Below, one piece after another: positions 27,267-35,499 of a stretch of 64,000 nucleotides of DNA. Position 1 is the stretch's first letter, and the number at the start of each line of letters is the position of its first letter. The DNA is taken from NCBI GenBank assembly GCA_963697285.1, contig CAVONI010000006.1, positions 46,239 to 110,238 on the forward strand, read 5' to 3'. Below the pieces are notes generated by a model, which did no database searches, was not told where the DNA came from, and was given only the letters and a program-made list of their open reading frames with translations. Both the position numbers and the translations under genes were made by a program. This DNA is from JAEUQQ01 sp963697285 (GTDB lineage Bacteria; Acidobacteriota; Vicinamibacteria; Vicinamibacterales; JAFNAJ01).

Positions 27267-28019
27267 TCAGACAGCGTGGCATGCGTCAACGGGCACCATG
27301 CCCAGCCGGCGTGTCAGCATGTCGGCGGCAGCACGCAGCGCCGCTCCCCCGTCGCCCACGAACGCCGATCCGTGCATGGCTGCGAGCACGCGAGGCCGCA
27401 GATCGGCGAGCTCGTTCAGGCGGCGTTCAGTGGCGGGCGTGAGCGGCACGTAATCCATGAGCACCGGGTGGGCCTGGTATGCGGCGATGGCAGCATCCCA
27501 TCGGCCGAGCACGTCGGCGGACGTGACCGGCTCGACGTCGCCGAGTTGGTGGAACAGGTCCGAGCACAGCAGCACGCCCGAGGTCTCCTCGAACAGGACG
27601 CCGGCGTCCCAGCCGTGTGGCAGGTGCGGCGTCGGCACGAACCGGTACGAGTGTCGGCCCGTGTCGATGACCTCACCCTTCGCGAGGCCGCGGGGAGGAC
27701 GGGCTGCGAAGTCCTCGATGTTGACGACCGCGCCCACCTGGCTGCAGACCGCCTGCGCGCGCGGCGCGATGGCGAGCCATTCGTTGAGGGCGCCACACTC
27801 GTCCACCTCGAAGTGGCTCCAGCTGATCCAGCGCAGCGTGGCCGGGTCGATCACGCGGGCGACAGCATCGCGGACTTCCGGGAACATCCGTCGCATCCCG
27901 GTGTGAAACAGCAACGGCTCGTCGTCGTTGATCAGGAAGTGATTGAACTGCAGATCCAGCTGCGGCACGTACACCGACACGCGAAAGACATCGGGCGAGA
28001 TTTCATCGATCCTGGCCAT
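27267..28019 (-). CDS. MBL-fold protein of the ODP (flavodiiron-like) type
   Basis: 250 residues. It has the diiron-type metal signature H-F-E-V-D-E in ISWSHFEVDECGALNEWL, instead of the H-x-H-x-D-H of zinc beta-lactamases. Other landmarks: NHFLINDDEPLLFHTG, FVPTPHLPHGWDAGVLFEETSGVLLCSDLFHQLGD and AMHGSAF near the end. These match the ODP oxygen-binding di-iron proteins related to flavodiiron proteins, here without a flavodoxin domain. Role in oxygen or redox sensing is likely from family knowledge. It is just upstream of the ECF sigma gene on the same strand (16-bp gap) and may be in the same operon as the putative sensor. Confidence 0.82.
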   Translation of the reverse strand: MARIDEISPDVFRVSVYVPQLDLQFNHFLINDDEPLLFHTGMRRMFPEVRDAVARVIDPATLRWISWSHFEVDECGALNEWLAIAPRAQAVCSQVGAVVNIEDFAARPPRGLAKGEVIDTGRHSYRFVPTPHLPHGWDAGVLFEETSGVLLCSDLFHQLGDVEPVTSADVLGRWDAAIAAYQAHPVLMDYVPLTPATERRLNELADLRPRVLAAMHGSAFVGDGGAALRAAADMLTRRLGMVPVDACHAV

Positions 28020-28214
28020 CGGGCACCTCCTGACGCGTTCTCTTCGTGCGTCTGCGTGGAAGTGTCACGACCCGGGCAGGTGTTACACGGCCGCGCAGCG
28101 CGACGCCTCGACACTGTCGTTCATCGCTGCAAGGTGTTCTATTGAGAGCGATCGCGCTCGCAACTTGCGGTTGACGGCAGCAATTGCGGTCATGCGCGCC
28201 GGCGCGGCGCAGGG

Positions 28215-28220
28215 CATACT
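28215..28220 (+). promoter_or_regulatory. -10 box (CATACT) of the AraC/DinB gene
   Basis: GGGCATACTCGGGCGC runs directly into the ATG at 28228. Only 7 nt separate the box from the start codon, so the transcript should be leaderless. Confidence 0.4.
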
Positions 28221-28227
28221 CGGGCGC

Positions 28228-29169
28228 ATGAAGGCACACCCGGATCGCCTGCGCGACGTCGTGGATGCCGTGATCGAGGCGCTCGACGAGGGCCTTGACG
28301 GGCGGGCATTGGCGGCGCGGGCGATGCTCAGCCCGTTTCACTTCAACCGCCTGGTGCGCGCCGGCATCGGCGAGGCACCGGCGGCGTTTCGCCGTCGCCT
28401 CCTGCTCGAACGCGCCGCGTGGCGACTCGCCCGCGGCGTGAGCGTCACCGACGCAGGCCTCGAGGCGGGATACGACGCGATCGAAGCGTTCTCACGCGCG
28501 TTCACCCGAGCTCACGCTGTGCCGCCCAGTCGGTTCGCCGACGATCCGCGCGACTTCCGACTCGCGGCACCCAACGGCATCCACTTTCACCCGCCGGGCG
28601 GTCTGCTGCTGGCAGGCGGGCCGAGGACAGGCACCATGGATCTCTCCGACCGCCTCGTCGAACACGACCACTGGCACACCGCGCGGCTCCTGGAGCAGGC
28701 CGCGACGCTCTCCGACGACGCCCTTGATCGCCACGTCCGGCCCGGGCTGGTCGTTCATGATTTCGAGGGCCCCGAACCCGACGTGAGGACCATGCTCGAG
28801 CGCATCGTCTTCACCAAGGAGGTGTGGAGCGCAGCGATTGGGGGGCGCGACGTTCCCCCGCGCGATGAGCGCAGCATCGCGGCGCTGCAGGCGCGGCTGG
28901 CTGTGGTGCAGCCCCAGTTCACGGCGCTGGTCCGACGGATCCGCGACCGTAACGAGTGGGACGATGCCTTCGTCGACGCGTTGTGCACGCCGCCGGTCAG
29001 CTTCACCTTCGGCAGCGTGATTGCCCACATCCTGACGGTCTCGGTCGTTCGCCGCCAGACGGTGATCGGCGTCCTGCGCGAGCTCGGGGTCGCGGATGTC
29101 GAGACTCGCGATCCGATCGAATGGGAGCGTCTGGTCGCGGCCCGGGACGCACGGGGCCAGGTCCCCTGA
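28228..29169 (+). CDS. AraC-type HTH fused to a DinB-like domain
   Basis: 313 residues. The first about 105 residues form an AraC double helix-turn-helix (LAARAMLSPFHFNRLVRAGIGEAPAAFRRRLLLERAAWRLARG, then DAGLEAGYDAIEAFSRAFTRAHAVPPSRF). The remainder is a DinB-like four-helix bundle (DRLVEHDHWHTARLLEQAATLSDDALDRH ... ERIVFTKEVWSAAIGG ... SFTFGSVIAHILTVSVVRRQTVIGVLRELG). The His residues in HDHWHT and VIAHIL suit the family's metal site. A regulator domain on the N-terminal side of DinB is an uncommon arrangement; a metal- or thiol-dependent signal input is only a guess. Confidence 0.82.
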   Translation: MKAHPDRLRDVVDAVIEALDEGLDGRALAARAMLSPFHFNRLVRAGIGEAPAAFRRRLLLERAAWRLARGVSVTDAGLEAGYDAIEAFSRAFTRAHAVPPSRFADDPRDFRLAAPNGIHFHPPGGLLLAGGPRTGTMDLSDRLVEHDHWHTARLLEQAATLSDDALDRHVRPGLVVHDFEGPEPDVRTMLERIVFTKEVWSAAIGGRDVPPRDERSIAALQARLAVVQPQFTALVRRIRDRNEWDDAFVDALCTPPVSFTFGSVIAHILTVSVVRRQTVIGVLRELGVADVETRDPIEWERLVAARDARGQVP

Positions 29170-29614
29170 CGAGGCGTCCCGCGCCACGCACCGAACGAGA
29201 TGACGTGCAGGACAGGTCAGCCGGAGTTTTCGCTTGACCCGACGGCGAACGAGGCGTATCCGTTGATCAGTAATTCGACAACGAGCCTTGGAGGTTCGTA
29301 TGGACGCACCACCGGACCTGAAGCGCGCACCGTCGGAGGGCTGATGTCGATGCCTGCCTGCGGGGCGCTGGTTCCCACGACGTAACAACCTGGTCCCGGC
29401 TCCTGCCGGGACGCGTGGATAACACGCAATGAAGCGCCCGTGCCGCGAGCAACCGCTCCGGCCGGGCGCTTCCCGTCTGTCCCTGTCTCAGTCTCCCCGC
29501 GGCGCCCGTGACTGTTCAGGCGGCAAGAAGGGCGATGTGCTGGCGGTGGAGTTCACCGTACGGGGCATTTCCTGCCTCGGCCTCAACGGCGCCCGAGGTT
29601 CAGGCACAACCCCG
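29170..29614. other. gene-free stretch with two hairpins
   Basis: No convincing coding sequence on either strand; short frames lack ribosome sites and family resemblance. The stretch is less GC-rich near 29260-29300. It holds two strong inverted repeats: 29393-29412 (GTCCCGGC, 4 nt, GCCGGGAC) and 29431-29472 (GAAGCGCCCG, 22-nt loop, CGGGCGCTTC). They lie between the convergent genes at 28228 and 29615 and may terminate transcription from both sides. Confidence 0.45.
29431..29472. terminator. candidate bidirectional terminator hairpin
   Basis: A perfect 10-bp stem, GAAGCGCCCG with CGGGCGCTTC, and a 22-nt loop, in the gap between convergent genes. No clear T-run on either side. Confidence 0.35.
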
Positions 29615-29914
29615 CTACGCGGACCTGGGCAGCGCCCGGACCCTGGGCTGACGCGCCCTGGCGCGCATGGCGTGCCACAGGTCCCACTTCGCCTGGAGGT
29701 TCATCCAGATTTGCGCATCCCAGCGCGTCAGGGCCTCGAGCAACAGGGCGGTGTCGGCGCTGACCCCGCGGCGGCCCCTGACGATGGCGTTGAGGCGCTG
29801 GAAGGGGATGTTCATGCGCTTGGCGGCCTCGACCTGCGACACACCAAGGGGCTCGAGGAACTCCCTGAACAGCATTTCGCCGGGGTGGGTCGGAGGACGG
29901 TGGGTCGGCAGCAT
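29615..29914 (-). CDS. higA: HigA-type antitoxin
   Basis: 99 residues from ATG 29914. It opens with the family signature MLPTHRPPTHPGEMLFREFLEPLGVSQ, then the XRE helix-turn-helix VEAAKRMNIPFQRLNAIVRGRRGVSADTALLLEALTRWDAQIWMNLQAKWDLWHA. HigA neutralises HigB and represses the operon. It is the second gene of the pair (toxin first, 10-bp gap), the usual higBA order. The inverted repeat at 30228-30246 is a plausible operator. Confidence 0.93.
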   Translation of the reverse strand: MLPTHRPPTHPGEMLFREFLEPLGVSQVEAAKRMNIPFQRLNAIVRGRRGVSADTALLLEALTRWDAQIWMNLQAKWDLWHAMRARARQPRVRALPRSA

Positions 29915-29924
29915 CGAAGATCCC

Positions 29925-30216
29925 TCAGTGGTAGTCTGCGCAGCGCACGTCGTACGCATCAGGACCGTCGAATCGAAAGACGATCCGATATTGATCGTTG
30001 ACCCGGATAGCGTGGCAGCCAGTCAGCGCGCCGGTCAGGGCGTGCAAGCGGTTTCCTGGCGGCACCTTCAGGTCGTCGAGCCTGGTCACGGCGTCGACCT
30101 GGTCGAGTTTCCGTCTGACGATGGGCCACAACTCGCGCGGAATGCGCCGAGCGACCTTGCTGTTGACGCCGTTCCAGATGTCCCTAGGTGACGTCGTCGG
30201 CAAACGTCCGGATCAT
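29925..30216 (-). CDS. higB: HigB-type mRNA interferase toxin, frame broken near codon 10
   Basis: The expected HigB start MIRTFAD is at 30216, but that frame reaches TAG after DDVT. The rest continues in another frame as DIWNGVNSKVARRIP ... RRKLDQVDAVTRLDDLKVPPGNRLHAL ... HAIRVNDQYRIVFRFDGPDAYDVRCADYH, which is the full RelE/HigB body with its RINDQYRI-type core and YH end. A single-base indel near 30183-30190 explains this. It is either an assembly error or a natural null toxin. The family cuts ribosome-bound mRNA. Confidence 0.82.
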
Positions 30217-30223
30217 CGGTGGC

Positions 30224-30246
30224 ACTATAGCACGTCTACCGTGCTA
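30224..30246 (-). promoter_or_regulatory. higBA promoter and operator
   Basis: On the minus strand TATAGT (30229-30224) is a -10 box 7 nt before the HigB ATG. It is overlapped by a perfect inverted repeat, TAGCACG - 5 nt - CGTGCTA (30228-30246), which fits a HigA operator. The layout predicts a leaderless, autorepressed transcript. Confidence 0.65.
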
Positions 30247-30487
30247 GTCGAGCCCGTGAGAGCCGAGATCGAGCACACCTCGCGGCGCTCGGCCGTCGTG
30301 ATGGGACGCGTGGCGGCAAGGCCTTCGCAGGGACGATTTCATCGCGCCTGCTACGTGCCAGAGACAGGACCTTCGACTGAAGGCATGCCCGGTGGAGGCT
30401 GAGCAGTCGTCTGTTGGCCGAGGCAGAGCCGGAGGCAACTGACCCGAGCGTGCCGACCAGTCGGCGATGAGCCGGAAGCGAATGAGT

Positions 30488-30561
30488 TGGCTGGGAGGCA
30501 GGGATTCGAACCCCGATAACCACGTCCAGAGCGTGGTGTCCTACCGTTGAACGACCTCCCA
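30488..30561 (-). tRNA. tRNA-Gln (anticodon CTG), CCA encoded
   Basis: The minus strand begins TGGGAGGTCGTTCAACGGTA and folds as a 7-bp acceptor stem (TGGGAGG/CCTCCCA), a D arm and an anticodon stem CCACG/CGTGG around loop CTCTGGA. A T arm with GGTTCGAATCC follows. The anticodon is CTG, reading CAG. Discriminator G and an encoded CCA end at 30488. The cognate glutaminyl-tRNA synthetase is at 42141. Confidence 0.95.
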
Positions 30562-30715
30562 GCAAGGAGGGACCCACGCCGAAACGCGGAGGGTCATTAT
30601 GCCGGATCCCGCGCCAAACGATCAAGGCCGCAGGCCACACCTAAAGCCTGAAGCGCCTTGCACCGAATTCCTTAACGGTGACCTCTCGACTTTCTCGAGA
30701 CGTCAGGAGACGTCA

Positions 30716-33700
30716 TTGAGAATCCTCTACCTGACCGCGTACCTCAGCGACGTGGATGTCGCACAGCGCGCGCTCGAAAAGGGCGCGCACGGACCCGTGC
30801 GCATCGAGCCCTGCACGGGCGTGCGCGACGTGACGCGCGGTCTCGCCGGGGCTCCGGTCGATGGCGTGGTCGTCGATGTGACCAGCCCCACCGCCGACCT
30901 CGTGAGCACGATCCGCGAACTGCGCGAGGTCGCCCCGCACACGCCGATCATTGCCCTGGTCCGTTCGGGTGCCGCCGGGGTGTCTGCCGACGCCCTGGTT
31001 GCGGGGGCCGACGACACGCTCGCCAAACACCGGGAATTCTACCTGCTGCTCCCCGCCATCATCGCGCAGGCCAACGCCCGACGACAGGCCACGGGGCGAT
31101 GGGACGCCAGGCAACTGCGCACGGCCGCCGACGAGAACCCCGCAGCAGCCATGCCCCCGATGGCGACACCACGAGACAACGGGGCCGCGCCGCCAGCCGC
31201 CGGCGAGGCCGCTGCCGTCTCTCAGCCCGGATTCCAGGCCAGACCGGCGGCACCCGGACCAGACGAGGACCGCCCGACCGCGCCCTCCACGGGCCGCGAC
31301 GACGTGCCCGAGCGGGTGGGCCCAGGCCGCGACGACCTGCACGAGCAGATGGTCCCGGGTCGCGACGACGCCCACGACCAGCGCATCCCGACTCCCCTGG
31401 GCCGCGATGACGCACGCGATCGCCTTCGCGAGGCCGAGGCGTTCGGCGCACGGCTGCAGTCGCGGCTTGCCGAACGCGAAGAGGAACTGGCGCGACTGCA
31501 CGTGATCCTGGCCACGATTGAGTCGGAACACCGCGACAGCGAGGCCTCGCACGTGGCACGCCTGGCCGAGTTGTCGGATGCACGCCAGCAGCGTGATCGG
31601 CACGAGGAGGATGCCGCGGCGCAAATCGCCCTGCTGCAGGCACTTCTCGAAGACGCGGCGATGGGGCGGCAGCGCCTCGAACGCGAGGTCGACGCGCTGA
31701 ACGCCTCAGTCGCAACGCTGGTGGCCGAGCGAGACACCGACCGCACGACCCACGAGGCGGTCGCTGCCGAACTGGCGTCGCTGCGGGCGGCATCAGAGGC
31801 CCACCACCGTGACCAGGTGGCTCTCGCCGACGTGCGCCTTCAAATGGCGCGGCTCCAGACAGACGCCGCCGCGATCGAGTTCCAGCAGCGGGCCCTCTCT
31901 GAAGCCAACGACCGCACGCGCCGCCTCCAGCAGGCCCTCGAAGACGCGTTGGCGACTCACGCCGACCTGCAGCACCAGCTGCGCGAGAAGGAAGCGTCTG
32001 TCGCGCTGCTCAACGACGAGCTCGAGCAGGCGCGCACCGCGCTGGGCGAACAGTCGGGCAGCGGCGACCGGGTGGCCCACCTCGAGGCACAACTGGAGGC
32101 ACTGGAGGCCGAGCGTTCGCAGATCCGGCTCGACAACGAGACCCTGCACGAGCAACACGCCGTGCTCGAACGCGCGCTCGAGTCGGCGAAGGCCGACCTG
32201 GAGGGCGCCCTCGAAGCATCACGCGCAGCCGACCACGAGCTCGCCAGGCTCCAGCAGGATCGCAATGACGCGACGCTCGAACTGGCGCGCCAGCGCGAGC
32301 TGCACGCTGAGACCCTGCAGCTGCGGGTGGCGGCAGAAGCGGTGGGAGCCAGCCTCGCCTCGCGACTGGCGGGCATCGAAGAAGACCTGGCCACGGCCCG
32401 CAGTTCGCTGGCCGCCATGGCCGACGAGCGCAACGCGCTCAAGCAGGCCTTTGCCGACGTCTCGGGCGCCCGGACGCATGACGTCGAAACCGTAGCGGCG
32501 CTGCACGCACGCGTGGAGCAGCTCGAGGCGGCGCTCGCCGAGGCCCGCGCGCAGGCCGAAGCCATCGGACAGGACGCGTCGGCGGTCCGTTCGGCCCTCG
32601 AGTATGCGCGCCGCGACATGACGGCGTTGCAGGATCGGATCGCCTCGACCGACGCGGAGCGGCGCGGCCTGCTGGACGAAGAGCAGCGGCTGCGCGAGCA
32701 GGTGGCGCAGGCCACCTTCCAGGTTGCAGACCATCGGCGCCGTCTCGCCGAAGTCGAAGCCGAGCGAGAGTACCTGCGCGGGGCGCTCGAACGCGCCGAT
32801 GCCGGCGCACAGCTCCTCGCGGGACGTCATCTCGACGATCGCGATGCGGTCAGGCAGTCGCTCGACGAACTGCGCACGGCCTCCGCGCAGGCCGAGGCGC
32901 GGTGGGCGGCTCAACGCGCCGAGTTCGAGCACGCGCTCGCAGCACGTGCCGAACAGCACCGGCGCGTCTCGGAATCCGGCGTGGTCGGGTTGGCGACGAC
33001 GGCCCCCGAAGGCCAGCTGCTCCGCTGCAACGACACGCTCGCGAGGTTCTGCGGGTATCCCGGCGCCGACGACCTCCTCAGGCATCCCGACGGCATCGTG
33101 CTCCCGCTGCCGGTCGACTGGCCGGGGTTCGCGCGATACCTGTCTGCCTCGTCGGGTCCGGTCGTGGTGGAGTCGTGCGTGCAGCATCCCGACGGCCGCA
33201 TCGCGTGGCTGCAGGCCGGCGCCACGCTCGTGGTCCTGGATGGGCAGGCGTCGGCCATCGAGTGGACGGTGGTCGATGCGACCGACCGCTACCTGCGCAT
33301 GCGCCAACTGCGGCAGTCGCGGCGCCTCGACGCGATTCGCGAACTCACCGTGTCGGCAGGACGCGAGATCGTCGAACAGCTTGCCGCCACTGGCCGCGCC
33401 GACGGCGCAGACGAGCCCTCGGCGAGGCAGCACCTGCAGCGGTCGGTCGCGCGTGCCCGCGACGTCGCGCAGCAGTTGGTCGCGTTCGCGCAGAAGCAGG
33501 CGCGGATGCCGCAGTTGCTCGACCTGAGCGAGTCGTTCGTGAACCTGCAGCCGACGCTGCGTCGGCTGGCGGGCGACGACGTGACGATAGAGACGGCGCT
33601 GACGCCAGGCGCCCTGGTCGTGAGCACCGACCCGACAGAGACCGAACAGTGGATCACGTCGCTGGTGGTCGCGTGCCGCGACGCGCTGCCGTCGGGTGGC

Positions 33701-34009
33701 TCACTGACGTTGTCGACACGGGCGCTCGACCTGGCATCGGCGGGCACCGGCGGCGAGCGCCGGATCACGCCCGCCGCGCAGGTCAGCTTCCTTGCCTCGG
33801 GCCTCGGGGCCCTTCCGGTCGCGGTCTCGGCATCGCTCAGCGATCTCCTCGCACACCGTGGCGGCACCGTCCGCCCCTCGCACGACGTGATCACGAACAC
33901 CACGCGTGTCGACGTGTACCTGCCGCTCGTCCGCCCCACGCGGGCTGCGGACGCACCGTTTCCACTGGTGCGCCGCCAGTCGATCGCCCTGACACCGGAG
34001 TCGGCCTGA
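30716..34009 (+). CDS. receiver-like / long coiled-coil / PAS / pseudo-histidine-kinase protein
   Basis: 1,097 residues from TTG 30716, chosen because AGGAG lies 7 nt upstream and the receiver-like fold starts there (RILYLTAYLSDVDVAQ). Domains: receiver-like (1-120, PVDGVVVDVTSP with a possible phospho-Asp); a Pro/Ala linker with repeated GRDD motifs; a coiled coil of about 500 residues (about 240-750); a PAS domain (GVVGLATTAPEGQLLRCNDTLARFCGYP); and a kinase-like end. The kinase part lacks a phospho-acceptor His (LTVSAGREIVEQ where kinases have GGVAHDFNN), lacks the N-box Asn (TSLVVACRDALPSGG versus NLxxNARDAMPxGG) and has no DxGxG box. It is probably a non-catalytic scaffold or sensor. No known partner gene is adjacent. 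Confidence 0.8.
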   Translation: MRILYLTAYLSDVDVAQRALEKGAHGPVRIEPCTGVRDVTRGLAGAPVDGVVVDVTSPTADLVSTIRELREVAPHTPIIALVRSGAAGVSADALVAGADDTLAKHREFYLLLPAIIAQANARRQATGRWDARQLRTAADENPAAAMPPMATPRDNGAAPPAAGEAAAVSQPGFQARPAAPGPDEDRPTAPSTGRDDVPERVGPGRDDLHEQMVPGRDDAHDQRIPTPLGRDDARDRLREAEAFGARLQSRLAEREEELARLHVILATIESEHRDSEASHVARLAELSDARQQRDRHEEDAAAQIALLQALLEDAAMGRQRLEREVDALNASVATLVAERDTDRTTHEAVAAELASLRAASEAHHRDQVALADVRLQMARLQTDAAAIEFQQRALSEANDRTRRLQQALEDALATHADLQHQLREKEASVALLNDELEQARTALGEQSGSGDRVAHLEAQLEALEAERSQIRLDNETLHEQHAVLERALESAKADLEGALEASRAADHELARLQQDRNDATLELARQRELHAETLQLRVAAEAVGASLASRLAGIEEDLATARSSLAAMADERNALKQAFADVSGARTHDVETVAALHARVEQLEAALAEARAQAEAIGQDASAVRSALEYARRDMTALQDRIASTDAERRGLLDEEQRLREQVAQATFQVADHRRRLAEVEAEREYLRGALERADAGAQLLAGRHLDDRDAVRQSLDELRTASAQAEARWAAQRAEFEHALAARAEQHRRVSESGVVGLATTAPEGQLLRCNDTLARFCGYPGADDLLRHPDGIVLPLPVDWPGFARYLSASSGPVVVESCVQHPDGRIAWLQAGATLVVLDGQASAIEWTVVDATDRYLRMRQLRQSRRLDAIRELTVSAGREIVEQLAATGRADGADEPSARQHLQRSVARARDVAQQLVAFAQKQARMPQLLDLSESFVNLQPTLRRLAGDDVTIETALTPGALVVSTDPTETEQWITSLVVACRDALPSGGSLTLSTRALDLASAGTGGERRITPAAQVSFLASGLGALPVAVSASLSDLLAHRGGTVRPSHDVITNTTRVDVYLPLVRPTRAADAPFPLVRRQSIALTPESA

Positions 34010-34053
34010 TCGGTCCTGGAAGGCCTGCCGCCGCGAGGGTCTCGCCGCGGAGA

Positions 34054-34698
34054 CTACGAGAAAGTCGTCCGCCACCGGCGGCGGGGGTCGTCGAACACGA
34101 CGGCCGCCGGATCGAAGGCTGCGGGGTCGTACGCACCGCCGGCCCACTGCAGCATCCCGGCGTGGTCGGGGTGCGTCGGGTCTCCGATGATGACGAGGAA
34201 GTCGGCAAAGGCGTCGGGCCCGCCGCAGTCCTCCGGCGGGCACCTGCGGTCACCGGCGACGCACCGCGGATACTCGAGTGACGGTTCGACGTCCTGCACG
34301 CCTTCATGCACGACGACGTGCTGCCAGCCGTCGCCGAAGTCGTAGAGGTACGCCACCGGGAGCGCATCCCATCGGCGGTTCTCGAAGTACTGCGCGAGCG
34401 GCACCTTCCAGCCGGCCTCGACGGCCCGGGGTTCCGGCACCGCTTCGTCGGGGATGCCGATCGACACCACGCGGCGTCCGGGCGGGTCGGCGAGCCTGAA
34501 CTCGTGCAGGTGGCAATCGAGCCAACCCATCGCGTCCTGGATCGCGACGTGGAGGTCCCAGAACGAGTACGTCTCGGGCACCTGGATCCGACGCCACACC
34601 AGGGGCTCGGTGCGACACAGGACGATGAGGAACTGGTACACGAGGGGCGGGCGCTCGCTCGCGCCAGACGTGCTCGACTGAAATCTCACCTTGGCCAT
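34054..34698 (-). CDS. plasmid pRiA4b ORF-3-like protein
   Basis: 214 residues from ATG 34698 (GGGAG just upstream). It has the conserved core of this family: VYQFLIVLCRTEPLVWRRIQVPETYSFWDLHVAIQDAMGWLDCHLHEFRL, AYLYDFGDGWQHVVVHEG, and CVAGDRRCPPEDCGGPDAFADFL. The family is widespread, often in mobile or defence-linked settings, and has no proven function. No other mobile-element marker is visible here. A much longer open frame upstream is a shadow. Confidence 0.88.
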   Translation of the reverse strand: MAKVRFQSSTSGASERPPLVYQFLIVLCRTEPLVWRRIQVPETYSFWDLHVAIQDAMGWLDCHLHEFRLADPPGRRVVSIGIPDEAVPEPRAVEAGWKVPLAQYFENRRWDALPVAYLYDFGDGWQHVVVHEGVQDVEPSLEYPRCVAGDRRCPPEDCGGPDAFADFLVIIGDPTHPDHAGMLQWAGGAYDPAAFDPAAVVFDDPRRRWRTTFS

Positions 34699-34941
34699 CG
34701 TGGCTCCCGGCGCTGGCATCGGCACCCGCGTCCCCGGCCTGGGCCGCACATGGGTGCAGCCCGGGCACCGGGCTCGACGACGCAGGATCACCTTACCGCA
34801 GAGTAGGCGATTTCTTCCTGCGTTTCGCAGCCGACGAAGCACGACACGGCTCCCTCCGGGATGACCGCCGAGCGCTTGGAGATCGACGCGGCTCAGACAG
34901 GCGGGCACATTCTGGCGTCGAGGTCGTTTACTATTTTGGAC

Positions 34942-35340
34942 ATGGTGAAAGCTCTTCGCATCGCTCTGCTGGTGGTGGCGGTCGCGACGGCCGCGTGCGG
35001 CCCGAGTGAGCCGCTCGAGGTCACGTCGATCCAGCTCGGGAAGGCGATCAACCCCGACAACACGGTCGCGGCGTTCACGACGCGATTCAAGCCCAACGAC
35101 ACCATCTACGTGTCGGTGCTCAACGCGAAGCCGGGATTCGGCACGCTCAGCGTCAGGTGGATGATCGGCAACCGCGTCGTCACCGAAGGCAGCAAGCGGG
35201 TGTCGTACACCGACGCCGCGGCAACCGAGTTCCATCTCGACAACACCAGCGGGTTCCCCGAAGGCGCCTACCGCGTCGAGATCCTGCTCGACGGCAAGCC
35301 CGTCGGCTCGCGCGACTACCGGGTCGAGTTCGCCGACTGA
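34942..35340 (+). CDS. small lipoprotein
   Basis: 132 residues from ATG 34942, preceded by TACTAT (34929-34934) at 7 nt. The signal peptide ends in the lipobox ATAAC. The mature domain is beta-rich: TSIQLGKAINPDNTVAAFTTRFKPNDTIYVSVLN, VRWMIGNRVVTEGSKRV and AYRVEILLDGKPVGSRDYRVEF, a pattern like the Ig-like ligand-free domains found in secreted proteins that begin with ...FxPxDTIY. The family is unassigned. It stands alone between the pRiA4b-like gene (divergent) and the subtilase. Confidence 0.75.
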   Translation: MVKALRIALLVVAVATAACGPSEPLEVTSIQLGKAINPDNTVAAFTTRFKPNDTIYVSVLNAKPGFGTLSVRWMIGNRVVTEGSKRVSYTDAAATEFHLDNTSGFPEGAYRVEILLDGKPVGSRDYRVEFAD

Positions 35341-35460
35341 CCTGGCCACTCGTAGTCGCGGTGCCGTGCGGGTGGCAAACGCCCACTCGCCACGTCGGTG
35401 TGCCACGCTTCCGCACACTCACGACGCTCACGACCGTCGCCGATTGTCCGATCGCTGTTG

Positions 35461-35481
35461 CAGGGCTACGCGTAGGCCCTG
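35461..35481. promoter_or_regulatory. inverted repeat before the subtilase gene
   Basis: CAGGGC and GCCCTG arms around the self-complementary CTACGCGTAG, 19 bp before the ATG at 35500. It could be an operator or an RNA hairpin controlling translation. Confidence 0.35.
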
Positions 35482-35499
35482 CCTTCTCCAGGTCGGATC

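Noticed and set aside
34054..34698. A plasmid or integrated element, from the family name pRiA4b ORF-3
   Set aside because: No replication, integrase or conjugation gene lies nearby; the name is historical.
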